Assembly (NCBI RefSeq): GCF_905163445.1
Contig: NC_053202.1
Span: 6,014,001-6,078,000, forward strand
Source: Pararge aegeria
Lineage: Eukaryota > Arthropoda > Insecta > Lepidoptera > Nymphalidae
Reading direction: 5' to 3'
DNA length: 64,000 nucleotides
Shown here: piece by piece, positions 43,413 to 54,345 of the stretch
Layout: each line of letters begins with the position of its first letter
How positions within the stretch are numbered: position 1 is the first letter of the stretch
Notes under the pieces: generated by a model
What the model was told of the DNA's origin: nothing
The model's database searches: none
The model's input: only the letters and a program-made list of their open reading frames with translations
Made by a program: the position numbers and the translations under genes

Positions 43413-43831
43413 AAATATTGTTATTAGATCACGTAAAACTGATGTACAGTTTTGAACAAAATAAAAATCTCTCAGAAACTATAATTAAAAGAGGTTCCTA
43501 CTTATCAGCGGCTTATATGTTTTTTTTTCGTTAGTTAATAAAAAATAATAGATTAATAAAAATCCATGCGGCATAAGTGGCAAGGGAAGTGCGGCTTTTA
43601 GTGATATACCATAAGTACATTTCTATATCATGTTTTCGTAATCATAGCTTTTAAGCGATAACAGTTTTACATTGCGACTTCTTTTTATAAATTAATTTCA
43701 GATATTCATAATTGATATATTGCATAAACTGTGTACATGTAATGGTCTGATGAGCTAAAATGGGATCACAGGTTTTTTTTGACGCAGTATTTAGCTATTA
43801 GGTATTAATATAGCGCCCAACCTAAACTTCG

Positions 43832-43950
43832 GACAATGCATCCAATCCAAGGCCAAAACTGCTGGCATAAAACTTGGCATCCTCAACAAGGTCAAGCAGT
43901 ACCAAGCTCAAGTTCGGTCATGCATGGAATACATTTATGGGATGGCTCTG
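43832..43950 (+). pseudogene. LINE reverse-transcriptase fragment (LGILNKVKQY)
   Basis: One frame reads FGQCIQSKAKTAGIKLGIL, then NKVKQYQAQVRSCMEY. This matches the segment after the catalytic core of Jockey/CR1-type reverse transcriptases (...KLGVLNRAKRY...YKAQVRP..EYCS), with about 7 residues lost between QY and QAQ. It is followed immediately by a SINE A head. Confidence 0.7.
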
Positions 43951-43967
43951 TATAGAACCAGCCGGAT

Positions 43968-44060
43968 GTTGGCCGGTTGGCGCAATGGGTAGCGACACTG
44001 GTTTCAAATCCAAGGCCGTGGGTTCGATTCCACCGTCTGGAAAATGTTTGTGTAACAAAT
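43968..44060 (+). mobile_element. SINE family A, 5' head only
   Basis: 'ggccggttggcgcaatgggt', 'gtgggttcgattcc', 'tggaaaatgtttgtgtaac'; then truncated. Confidence 0.8.
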
Positions 44061-44345
44061 GCGACAAAATAAAACTATAACGATCTTCAATTATGAGTCT
44101 ATTTATTTAGTTATACCATTCATAAACACACGTATCAGTCGTAACATTTTGACAAAACTTGAATGTAAAAACGTAAATGTAATAAATTTGAGGTCTCTGT
44201 CACAGAGTAGATTTTTCGTGTTTCGTTCTTTGTATACTATTTTTGATGATAGTTTGTTTTTTATATGCTATTTTTTTTATTTTAAAATTGATTTGTCATA
44301 ATTGCAAAATAAACTAGCTGTACTAAGTTAGTACTGTTGAGGTTG

Positions 44346-44372
44346 CAGAATTCAGATTTCTTCTGAATTCTG
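44346..44372. repeat. Perfect 11-bp hairpin
   Basis: CAGAATTCAGA, a 5-base loop (tttct), TCTGAATTCTG. Confidence 0.6.
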
Positions 44373-44711
44373 TCGTTGAGGCTCTTGTTTCAGAATTATG
44401 ATCCACAGGGACATCAAGGTGTGTCATATAAAATCGCTTTTCATCAAGCCTTAAACTTTTTATTCGATATTGAATTAATGTTCAAAGTCCACCATAATAT
44501 TAAAACTAATTTGAAGTATTTAATAACGCTGCAAATGGAGTTTTTTAAAGTATTAATTGACTGGCCAAGCAGATGGCCTACCAGATGGTAAGAAGACAAT
44601 CATATGATGTTAGCAGAGCAACACTGGGCAGGGAATGCAAGCAACTCTAACTACAAAGTGCCACCTTGTGGACATAAACCTGAGTAGTAGGTGTTAATCG
44701 CGCCTTTCAAA

Positions 44712-45291
44712 TAGGGTTGCCAGACGGTAGGGAATTGGCGGGATTCACCCGAATTTTTGTATGCCCTCCCGACTCGCGACAAAGCAAATAATCTCCCGAA
44801 AAACAAATCCGGTAATTTTAAGTTCACATTTTCGGCAAACAAGCAAAACACAAAAAAAATGACAAATACTTATGGCAAGAACGAAAACAATAAGCATGCT
44901 CATTCGGTTCTTATCTTATGTGTCACAAATACCTACTATGTTTTTTTTTTCTTATTTATTTATTTATTTATTTATTTAAGAGCACTAACAACATGCATAT
45001 TACACGTTTTTTAAACATAGCACACACACGAACACATGGACTGATATGCACGTCAATGACAAGTGCACATAGCAATGACAAAGCGTCATATAAACTTAAT
45101 TTGCAAAAAAAGTATACAGTATCTACAGTGTTATATCTACAGTGCTATGCAAAAATATGTTTGTTTACTTAATATATTATGTATGATTAATATTATACAC
45201 TTATTTATTTATTTCTCCCGACCAAAGCCCTAAAATCCCGAAAAATCTGTTATTGATCGCGATAAAAGGAAGAATCGATCTGGCAACCCTG
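44712..45291. mobile_element. hAT-like non-autonomous element with perfect 8-bp duplication
   Basis: TAGGGTTGCCAGA at the left and TCTGGCAACCCTG at the right (complement CAGGGTTGCCAGA) form terminal repeats with only the first base differing. They are flanked by identical CTTTCAAA at 44704-44711 and 45292-45299, the 8-bp signature of hAT transposition. Inside is a (TTTA)n tract and a block that recurs inverted at about 62065-62255. No transposase. Confidence 0.82.
44940..45110. repeat. (TTTA)n plus block shared with 62065-62255
   Basis: 'aagagcactaacaacatgcat', 'tttttaaacatagcacacaca', 'acatggactgatatgcacgt', 'gacaagtgcacatagca' and 'gacaaagcgtcatataaac' occur in inverted order at 62065-62255, again beside a TTTA/AAAT tract. 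Confidence 0.75.
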
Positions 45292-45299
45292 CTTTCAAA

Positions 45300-46900
45300 C
45301 CGGAACATACCAATGCTGCTCGGCGGCAGGCGACCATAGCTGTAGTAACTGGGGTCTGTCAGCAGCTCTATTGTTACAAAAACTTCTTTTCAAATAAGTT
45401 TTCAGTAATATAAATAAAACCGTTTAATAAGTTGTATGCATTCTTGTGGTGGTTTCGAAGAAGTTCCATTCAATTTAGTTTTATTGTCGTACAAAACATA
45501 TTTTTGTATACACATATTATAATATGTTATATAATAAGTTATTTAAGGCTCTATTATTAATATTATGAAAAGCTCGCGATTGGAGCTCGACAAGCCGCAT
45601 TGGAGCAGTGTCTTACCCGTGCCCAGAGCGGAATTTAATGCGAGTACTACCATTGAGTTTGAAAGGACATAACTATTAATTATTTATGTAGTTCTTCTAA
45701 ACGAATAAATTTGAATGTTATTTTTAATCCTGCTTTTCGCGGAGTATAGCAAATTTATTTATTTATTTATTTATTAGCTTTTCAAGGGAAACAAACAGTA
45801 TTATTACACATAAAAGTAATGCCGTATTTTTGTATCACATAAACCAATGAAGTTTCCACAACTTGGTTATACATATAAGCTTAATTTTGATAATATATCA
45901 TGGATTTCCGCAAAGACGTAAAATCCAATATGTTATTTTTGATTAAATGGTTGTCAACTTTACAGTAAAATTTCGATTAAAAAAAATTTACAAAGGTACC
46001 AAAAATTTAACGATAATCCGAAGTAAGTTTTTCTTAGTTATCTAATAAGAAAAAAATTCTATGAATGCAAGTCATAACTGAGTATTTTGGATTTTAATTA
46101 CTAATTTATACCTACGGGGATTCGTGTAGGTAAAAACAGTTCAATAAAAATGTAATATAAAATTTAATCTATGATGGACTTCGCGACTCCTGGAATGCAT
46201 CAAAAGCTGCAAAAAAAAAATATTTATTTACAAACTAAATATTTTTTTTTGGTTTGTAAAATTTTAACTAAAACCAATCGCAAATTTCCAACGAAAAGAT
46301 TAGTATGTAATACATTTGCTGGAACAAATACGTATCGTAATGTAAACGTAGTCCCGAGTTCAAGGTCCTGTAAGATCAGATGTCATCCATCACGCAGACA
46401 GATGGCTAAAAGGTTCATATCAAAGGGGAAAACGATACGGGCCGGCGTACTTACTCCGGTTACTACGGTTTTTCGTTCCATCTGAAACACTGTTTGAAGG
46501 CATGTATTAATACTATGTTGTGCTATGGTTTTGTGTTATGTTTAGGGAATTTATTATTATTACTCTTCACCCCTACATCTAGTTAAGTTAAAAAAGAAAG
46601 AAACATGAAGGAAGAATTAAAATACAAAAGGTCTTATCTATGGCAACATCGAAATTAGGAAAAAAAGAGAAGAACAGACTGCTGAGATAAAAGTGGTTCA
46701 AATGTTTTATAATACATACAAATAAACTAATTTCCACAAATAAATATTCCATATAAGAAATTAAAAAATAAAACCAATAAAATATAAGTACTTCAACAAT
46801 CAATATTTAAATATAAGTAAATAAATGCTATTGAAATTCGTCTTCAATAAATAATAAACTAAAAATTCGAACGACTTCGGTCATGAGTTAGATTTTTTAC
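45300..46900. other. AT-rich stretch, no supported gene
   Basis: It holds a TTTA tract near 45755 and a 104-codon frame at 46171-46485 that I do not recognise. 'gatcagatgtcatccatcacg' near 46375 resembles 'gatcagatttcatccatcat' near 48070, so decayed repeat is likely. Confidence 0.35.
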
Positions 46901-46914
46901 CATAGAACCTCCAT

Positions 46915-47090
46915 CAAAGTAACTAGTTGTGGTAGTTACCACTCTACCCACAAAGACGTGCCGCGAAACTATAGCGCTCCAAAACCGATTACAGTTGAAA
47001 ATAACTGCCAAATCCCTAACATATTAGCCCGCTACCATCAGAGGCAGTGGGACAGTCAAGGTCTAACTTGTAGTGCAAATAAAAGAGCAT
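46915..47090 (+). mobile_element. SINE family B, 3' half, degenerate
   Basis: 'cacaaagacgtgccgcgaaac', 'agcccgctaccatcagagg' and 'cagtcaaggtctaacttgtag'. Confidence 0.6.
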
Positions 47091-47419
47091 GACTGAAGTG
47101 TTATTAAAATTTTTTGTTACTACTTGAACTAACTTAAACCTTTTTTCCCAGCCGAACGTTTTTTTTATAGTTATAATTGACGGACCAAGCACATGGCCCA
47201 CCTGATGGTAAGCTGAAAACTATTGCCTTTGTAGCGGTCTCCACATTACAGAACTAGATGGCAAATATCCTGCATCGCGCTAGCGAAGTGTATACAACTT
47301 CCAAAAATGAATGTTCGGACCTAACTACACAGCGTCTTCACCGGCGAAGACGAGCCCCGATTTCTGAAGTCATCCGGACGTGGATCCTTACCACGGTCAC
47401 GGGGGCGTTCGGACTAAAC

Positions 47420-47880
47420 CATGATTAGTCCAAAAGTCCACCAACACTCAAATTAACGTCGAACCAAGCCGAGGTCCGAGCACTCGCAGGAGGTACCCTC
47501 GGGTCGACGTCTCCCACTCTACCCCCGATGTCGTCGAGCCCTGGGGCTCTTCTCATGGCGAGCTTTCGCGCTCGCCCCACTCCCCCGGTGACGCCGTAGC
47601 AACCCCTCAGGTGGTTAGCGGCAAGTGTCCATCCGAAAATCGAATCGAATGTTCGGACCTCGGTCTCCGATGTCCCGTTCCCCGCTCGGAGGAAGATCTT
47701 CCTATTGTTACGGTTGAGCGTATCACCGTAGCTCCCTTCAGTCTTTAAACAGAGCAACACCTCACAGGGCATGCAAGAAACACGTCCTGCAACGCGTCGC
47801 CCTGAGTCCATCAACCTGAGGCGTAGGTGTATTACAGCGGCAACCACGCTCTTGAGACCGGAACACAGCATTGCAAAAAT
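47420..47880 (-). repeat. GC-rich repeat with a 148-codon minus-strand frame
   Basis: The central part (47500-47635) is the reverse of 25655-25770. The frame contains LRGCYGVTGGVGRARKL and RRAPGLDDIGG; the last part recalls the 'APGxDxI' motif near the start of non-LTR reverse transcriptases, but the rest does not fit. More likely repeat than gene. Confidence 0.5.
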
Positions 47881-48289
47881 GCGGCTTAGCGGCAGAAATA
47901 AGCATGGTTATAGTACTACCCCGGAGGAGTTCTGTCCTAAACTACTATTTGACGTTTTCGTCCGATGGGAAAACAAAAGGCTAAGGTTAAATATAAAAGT
48001 TGTTAAGCAGAAGAAATTAAGGGCCATTAGTTGTACGCTACGCGAGATATCAGAGTTCAAACACCAGGAGATCAGATTTCATCCATCATTCGGACATGTG
48101 GTTTGAAATCTTCATTTCGAATATACTATACGAAGGGGAAGATTTATGCGGGCGGTATATGCTTTATTTTTATTGAGAAAAGAGAAAATTACTCTACTTC
48201 ATAGGGCGCAAACATAAAACTGCATCATTAACATCACTTCAACCGATTGAAGTCCACTGCTCAACATAGGTCTTGTACGGAGCTTATGA

Positions 48290-48395
48290 AAATTAAGCTT
48301 AATTTGCTATATTCCGCGAACAGCAGGAGAATCTATATGGAATATATATGGTGTAATTTATAATTTCTTCAATTCGTATACTCCAAACAAACAGA
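48290..48395 (+). repeat. Short repeat of the 'agcaggagaatc' kind
   Basis: 'taagcttaatttgctatattccgcg', 'agcaggagaatct', 'ggtgtaatttataattt' and 'actccaaacaaacagatcc', shared with 52868-52980. 48396-49290 shows nothing I can name. Confidence 0.55.
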
Positions 48396-49294
48396 TCCAC
48401 GGCACATTGATTTTGAATTTGCTACGAATAGCTGGGATACGATCGATTTTGTACAGTTAGGCGTCCTCGTTACAAGGTTCGGGGTGGTTCAAGTCACCAT
48501 ATCTTCGATGTTAGTCAACAGATGTCGACGTGTTTGCACTTAGTACCTATTGACATTTCTACGACGTCATTTTGTTTCATTTGAGCATTTCTATCGTCAA
48601 TGAGCAAATAATGATTCTATGTTTCTTTTCTGTATTTATTGAATATATTATTTACGACTAACTATTCCTGAATCAAACTAGATTTATGGGTTTGGCGTTA
48701 GTTTGGCGTCATAACCATGCCAGTTTGGTTTATCTTGTTTATACAAAGTCGCAGTTCCTTGTAAACAGTGGATTGTTTATTTAATTACTATTTGAATTGG
48801 TAATATATCAACACTATTTTGACTTGGGCACACAAACCGAAATAAATTGATGAAAACAAGTCTTATGTGCAGAAAGTTCAAATGTAAACTTAGGATAGTT
48901 CTTTTCGACATTAAAGGAAGACCGTACTAAATTTTATACAGTTACTACATTAAGAAAAAATACTAACAAATTTCGTCATACTTTTCAGTGGCAACTGTGT
49001 CATGAAATTATTGAATAAATAATCCATAGAATTAATTACATAAAGAGCCCTCATTCAGGCATTATTGCATGCAGTGCATTGTGTCCAAAAACAGTAAAAA
49101 CACCCCACGCACGTCTCACCCATACCCGCGGAATGTTGCTAGCTTTTGCGCATTTTTTGGTAAACGTTTCGCAAATTACGGGTAATATAATAACTGTCAA
49201 CTTCTAATGAAGACTACCATGTCGGAGGACCTAAGGAAGGAACACATGTAAATTATATGTATATATATATATTAAATGTATACCGAAATTCACA

Positions 49295-49510
49295 TACGTT
49301 TTTGCCAGACCACTTCACTGGGCACGGGTCTACTCCCACAATGAGAACGGTTTACGCCGTAGTCCGCCACGCTGGCCCAGTGCGTATTGGTGGACTCCAC
49401 ACATCTTTGAGTACGTCATGCAGAACTCTCAGGTATGCAGGTTTCCTCACGATGTTTTCCTTCACCGTTATAGCAAGTAATATTTTAATTTCTTAAACTG
49501 AAAAGTTAAG
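49295..49510 (-). mobile_element. SINE family C, reverse copy
   Basis: 'gggcacgggtctactcccac', 'cgtagtccgccacgctggcc', 'ggtggactccacacatcttt', 'aggtatgcaggtttcctcac' and 'gatgttttccttcaccg'. Confidence 0.8.
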
Positions 49511-50096
49511 GCCAATACTAACTTTCATTCTAGACCCACCGAGTAGCCTCGCCCGCCGGTTTGCGCAAGGGTATGTTAAATAGCCTTAGCCTTTAATACA
49601 GGCATTCTTCAAACCTATTCTGAGTCTAATCTAGGGCTAAGTGCATAATCAATACATATCAGACATTAACTTTTACACAGGTAATAAATCGTTCTAGTAT
49701 ATGTTAATAGATAAATCAGTCTTGTTTTTCAGTAACGCTTTTAATCTTGTGGCTTGGATAGATATTGTAAATCAAAATAATGCTGGCCGTAATTTTGCGA
49801 GAGGTTAAAAGTCGGAAAATGGCCTTATTGTAAATAGTTCTAGCTATAAAGATGCGCGTTTAAAGAAATACCTTTGATCTATATCTAGAAATAAATAAGA
49901 TTGAAGTGTTTACCTTATAAGTAATTATTTTTTGTAACCTGTTGGTTATTGAATTAAATAAATAAATAAACTTGAACATGAGGACAACCACGTTTTTAAT
50001 TTTCTGTCTTTTTGTGCGATGTTTGAAATGGCTGTAACCACTTTTGAGGGACTTCCCCAATCCGGTTTCTGATTTAGACTGCTTGTGAAGCGGTGA

Positions 50097-50185
50097 TGAA
50101 ATTCAAAATTCATTTATTTCAAGTAGGCCATATATAAGCACTTTTGAAACGTAAAGTCTGTCTGTTTGTAGTGACTCTACCACCT
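50097..50185 (-). repeat. Family D fragment
   Basis: 'aattcatttatttcaagtaggcc', 'ataagcacttttgaaacg', 'gtgactctaccacct'; cut off by the next SINE. Confidence 0.7.
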
Positions 50186-50500
50186 ATAGTATGCCCTTTG
50201 AGTAGGACTTCGACTTCAATTTCGGAGGCGAGTTCGAATTCCAGCACGCATCTCTAATTTGTCTAAGTTATGTGCGCTTTAAACAATGAAGATATCACCT
50301 GCTTCAAAGGTGAAGTAAACAGAACCTACATGCCTGAGAGTTCTCCATAATGTCCTCAAAGGTGTGTGGAGTCCACCAATCCACACTGGGCCAGCGTGGT
50401 GGACTACCGCCTTAACCCCTTCCCATTGTGATAGTAGATCTGTGCCCTGTACTGGGCCGGTAATGACCGGCCGGGTTTATGATGATGAAGATGATATTTT
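50186..50500 (+). mobile_element. SINE family C, near full length
   Basis: 'gagtaggacttcgacttcaa', 'cgagttcgaattccagcacg', 'tatgtgcgctttaaacaatg', 'ggccagcgtggtggactacc' and 'gatgatgaagatgata' tail. It follows directly on a family D fragment. Confidence 0.85.
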
Positions 50501-51054
50501 CCCCAGGAATCTAACTCTGTATAAGCGTTAGAAGGTTGTATGCAAATCGGCCCTTTGTTTTCAACGTTAAATGCATTATAATATAGTAGGTTACTTATAA
50601 GGCGTATTCAGATCGATAATTGCCCATTGTATGGACCCATATACATGGGGCAATCCGTCTATTGGCAGTCCGTCCAAGCCAACATACATATTCTTCTTTT
50701 TAAACCTGTTTTCGAACATGATCTGTCAATCGTAATTTTTAACTAAGACAGATTATTTAGCAGTTACCACTGAATCACTCCAAGCAGAAAAACTCACTTC
50801 AGTAGCTTTCTGAAGATCTATAATACTAGCATATTGTTAACATGCGTAGTGAAGTTAGGTTCAATAACATCAACGGGTATTAGATCATATAAACAGATAA
50901 ATCAGCCGTGTTTCTTAGTTCAGCTTTTAATCCCGCTTTGCTAATAGTAAATAGAACGTGTGCTGTAAATTATGTTTTACGAGCATCGTTCATTATGCCC
51001 GCTGTAATTTAGTGATGCTAAAATGTTTGGAGTATTTTTAGATAACATATAATT

Positions 51055-51420
51055 GTGGGTTTACATCTCAGCGGGCGATGGAGAGAGCTCGGAGTATCTC
51101 TGCCTGATCAAATCAGAATTGAGGAGATCCGTAGAATAACCAGAGTTACCGACATAGCTCAACGAATCGCAAAGCTGAAGTGGCGATGGGCGGGGCACAT
51201 AGCTCGGAGAACGAATGGACATTGGGGTCCCAAGGTGCTGGTATAGCGACCCCGCGCTAGTAAGCACAACGTTGGTCGACCCCCAACGAGGTGGACACCA
51301 AGCGCGTCTCGGGGAGCCGTTGGACACAAGCGGCACAAAACTGTGGAATTTGGAACTCCCTTCATAAGACCTATGTCCAGCTGTGGACGTCTATCGGTTG
51401 ATACGATGACGATGATTTCA
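51055..51420 (+). pseudogene. LINE reverse-transcriptase C-terminal remnant (GHIARR type)
   Basis: Best copy in the window: RIEEIRRITRVTDIAQRIAK, then KWRWAGHIARRTNGHWGPKVL, then a stop. The frame shifts to VGRPPTR and ends ..FGTPFIRPMSSCGRLSVD with the 3' 'gatgacgatgat'. This is the C-terminus of a common lepidopteran endonuclease/reverse-transcriptase LINE. Remnants also at 17460, 21120, 24452, 36355 and 58310. Confidence 0.75.
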
Positions 51421-51689
51421 CATAAAAGATGTTTTATTCGGGAGTAAGGGGCTTTTCGATTTATTTTTTACTAGGCCTATGTCCAGTCCTGTTTATGAGT
51501 TGTTAATAGCTTGATGTAGATGATCACGACTTTTTATTCATAGGAGAGGGAGAATTCGAGTTTTTTCCTATCTCCCCGCTTTAATAAGGGTTAGCTTGCT
51601 GCTTTGCTAACCTAAGTCAGATTCGTATAGAATTTTTTTATTTACTATAAAAATTTTTTTTTTTTTCTTATAGTATCTGCATCAATATG

Positions 51690-51850
51690 AGGACCGCCCT
51701 GATTTTAATTGGAAAACCGTTGCCTATGGTATAAGGACCTTCTCCTTGCATGCCCTGTGAAAGTGTTGCTCTGTTTAAAGGTGATGGCTTCCACTTACCA
51801 TCAGGTGGGCCATTTGATTGGTCCGTCAATTAATAAAAAAAAACAATCTA
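51690..51850 (+). repeat. Interspersed repeat, 'ccatcaggtgggcca' type
   Basis: 'catgccctgtgaaagtgttg', 'acttaccatcaggtgggcc' and 'ttggtccgtcaatt' with an A tail. Related reversed pieces are at 47175 and 44560; a forward one is near 15110. Confidence 0.6.
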
Positions 51851-52795
51851 GCACCTAACAATTGGTGTCTGTATCCTTTTTTAACATCAGGTGTATGGCA
51901 GACGCGGCCCCCTCAAAACCTTGTTTAAACTTACGGCAAACACTGGTGCTGTCTATACTGTACATTCCTACGGCAGCAAGCCGCCTATATGGGCAAGTTT
52001 TTTAAAATATTATATTGTAAATTTTAAACTTTTATAATATTCTAAAAGAACTCAACTATAGGTAAAACAGCCAACCACTATGAGAATGAAACTAACACTT
52101 CAACAACAAAACCAAAACGAGTTCACAATAAATTTTCCGTCTCTATCGTGGAATCGAATAAGGATCTCGTCATCCGCAGTTAAACAAGCTTGAAGCGTCT
52201 ACCATCGAGGTACACTATTGCGTATAACATATTAATTTATATTTAGATTTAAAATCAAATAGTTAATGGTATCTAAACGAAACGATAATAGCTCTTATTT
52301 ACTTTGAAAAGCCGATTGAGTCCTGTTAGGCAATATTGATATTTGATTCAAGGCCGCTCTTGTGACCTTATAGTTTTCCAGCAACGAACACAATTCCACA
52401 TTTTCGCTATATTTTTAGAAGAGATTAGGAGGAGAGTTTGCCACAGTGTCAGTGTGTGTTGTTGGTTCAGGCGGGCCATTATTGGATTAGTAAACAGTTG
52501 GCTAACCGGCAGTCGTATTAAATATGGGATTTCGTTATATTTGTGTAGTGTCGCGTAGCCCTTTGATGGACGAAGGTCTGTTTGTGTTATCGGGAAATGG
52601 GGATTTAGTTTCTATAGTGTTATTGATCTTTGTGCAAGTATTAGTCAATGGCCGGAGATGCCAGTATCGGGGTTAGCACTGCTTTAGACGTATTTTTATT
52701 TTTCGATGGTCAGCGCATTCTGGGTCATTTCTAAAAAGCATGACATAAGATCAAACCGACGCGCCTTTGCGAAATCAATCATATTGGTAACTAGC
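51850..52795. other. No supported gene
   Basis: Mixed sequence without a conserved frame; a 71-codon frame at 52343-52558 is not recognised. Confidence 0.35.
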
Positions 52796-52797
52796 TT

Positions 52798-52985
52798 TAG
52801 ACACCCGACTGGCGCCGTGGGCAGCGAACCTGCTTTCTGAATCCAAGGCCGGTTCGATATATTAGGAAAATTAAAATTAATTTGCTATACTCCGCAAAAA
52901 GCAGGAGAATCTTTACGGTGTAATTTAAAATTGCTTCAATCCTTATACTCCACACCAAACAGATCTTCAGCAATGTACGCACCAC
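52798..52985 (+). repeat. SINE A head plus 'agcaggagaatc' repeat
   Basis: 'acccgactggcgccgtgggc', 'tgctttctgaatccaaggcc' and a broken B box, then 'taatttgctatactccgc' and 'gcaggagaatctttacgg' as at 48290. Confidence 0.65.
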
Positions 52986-53043
52986 GTCTATATATTTTAT
53001 TGTAAGTTTGTTATATGTTTATATTATATTTGTATATATAGGT

Positions 53044-53218
53044 TAATGCATGTTAATTTAAATGCACCACCTACCTCTCTTCTTGAGCCTTTGGTTGCAT
53101 GGAAGAGATCGCTATGTAGCGATAAGGCCGCCAAATTGTATACTTTTTGTTAAATTTTTACTTATAATTTGTTATGTTTATGTGGTGTACAATAAAAGTG
53201 TATTCATTCATTAATTCA
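53044..53218 (+). repeat. LINE 3' UTR remnant
   Basis: 'gcctttggttgcatggaagag', 'atcgctatgtagcgataagg' and 'tgtggtgtacaataaaagtg' ending in ATTC units. The layout is typical of the 3' end of a lepidopteran LINE. Confidence 0.55.
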
Positions 53219-53274
53219 TTCACGTCTACGCACCTCTACGCACGGTTCACTCCGAAACCGGAGCATCCTCAGGA

Positions 53275-53430
53275 GATGTCGACTTTACAGTGTGCTCAGG
53301 AACTTCATAATCTGGTTTCTCCGACACCATACCACCACAGAACAGAGAGACGCCGTGAACGGTGGCATCCTTATGTGGTTGACACACAGGCAACACGCAT
53401 GAAGCGCTTTTCATCTACGTTTCTGATATC
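53275..53430 (+). pseudogene. LINE protein C-terminal remnant
   Basis: The frame reads MSTLQCAQELHNLVSP, then RRERWHPYVVDTQATRMKRF. 'HPY.V....R..RFSSTF' fits the last segment of Jockey-type reverse transcriptases, just before the usual R-T-..-W-N motif, which is absent. Immediately after, a perfect 11-bp hairpin (CAACTAAGAGA ... TCTCTTAGTTG, 53442-53468). Confidence 0.4.
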
Positions 53431-54077
53431 TCTAAAAAAGCCAACTAAGAGAGATTTTCTCTTAGTTGACGTTATATAAATTATAACAATTATGATAATA
53501 AACATAACAACAAAAGCTGATTAGTTATAGCAGCAAGTTCATTATAGATTGAGCTAACAATGTAGGTATGTTCATTGATTCTAACAAATAAATACGTTGT
53601 TTCTATTATCATTTACTTCTTTGTATGATTAGATCATTTTTAATTATTTAGCTTAAACAAGTACGTAAATTGAATCAGTTAAGAATATGCCTTAGTTAAG
53701 TAACAATAATAGGAGCAATACATCATGATACACAATCATTATCATCTTATTTGATGTATCTATGTTCTTGTTAGGCTCGTATGGAATCAAGATGCTTGAT
53801 CACAACAATCACTATCTTGTTAGGAATAACCATTTTTTTTAGAGTGTACGTACCGCTTAAGTTTGGAACGCTCTTCCGGCTTCGGTGTTTCCTGGCTCAT
53901 ACAACTTGAATGCCACCGCTTCATATATATATTTGTTACAGTGTATCCTGAGAAAAAAACATTGACAAAAGATCGTGATAATAATAGAAATACAGAGATG
54001 CAGCTACACTTCATCATCAATGGATTGGGATATATTTGTCCTGCGGAAGCTTTTGTATCTTTCGGATCTTTGACGAC

Positions 54078-54345
54078 CTCCTTGGTGCAGCGGTGAGCGA
54101 TTTCAAGCAAACGAGTATCACTGGTTCGATCATTGGCAAAGGCATTTATTATTTATGAATTTTCTGTTGTCTGGTCTAATGGTAGGCTTCGGTCGCGGCT
54201 AGTTACCCCCTACCGACAAAGATATACCGCAAAGCGATTTAGCGTTCCGGTACGCGTCGAAGCCGATTTCCTTGTTATCTAAGACTGTTTCATCTTCACT
54301 TACCAACAGGTGAGATTCCATTTAAGGGTCAACATGAAAAGGAAT
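54078..54345 (+). mobile_element. SINE family B, full-length
   Basis: 'acctccttggtgcagcggtgagcg', 'actggttcgatcattgg', 'ttctgttgtctggtctaatgg', 'agcgatttagcgttccggta' and 'aggtgagattccatttaaggg'. Confidence 0.8.

Noticed and set aside
44757..45172. ORFs of 84-85 codons with Phe/Leu/Ile-rich runs
   Set aside because: The hydrophobic run is translated (TTTA)n inside the hAT-like element.
46171..46485. 104-codon plus-strand ORF
   Set aside because: Low-complexity Lys/Asn-rich start, no recognisable domain, and repeat-like 3' part.
47425..47871. 148-codon minus-strand ORF as a host gene
   Set aside because: Its core is an interspersed repeat shared with 25655-25770; no intron or start evidence.
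53863..54110. Overlapping ORFs on both strands
   Set aside because: No recognisable domain, and they run into the head of a SINE B.
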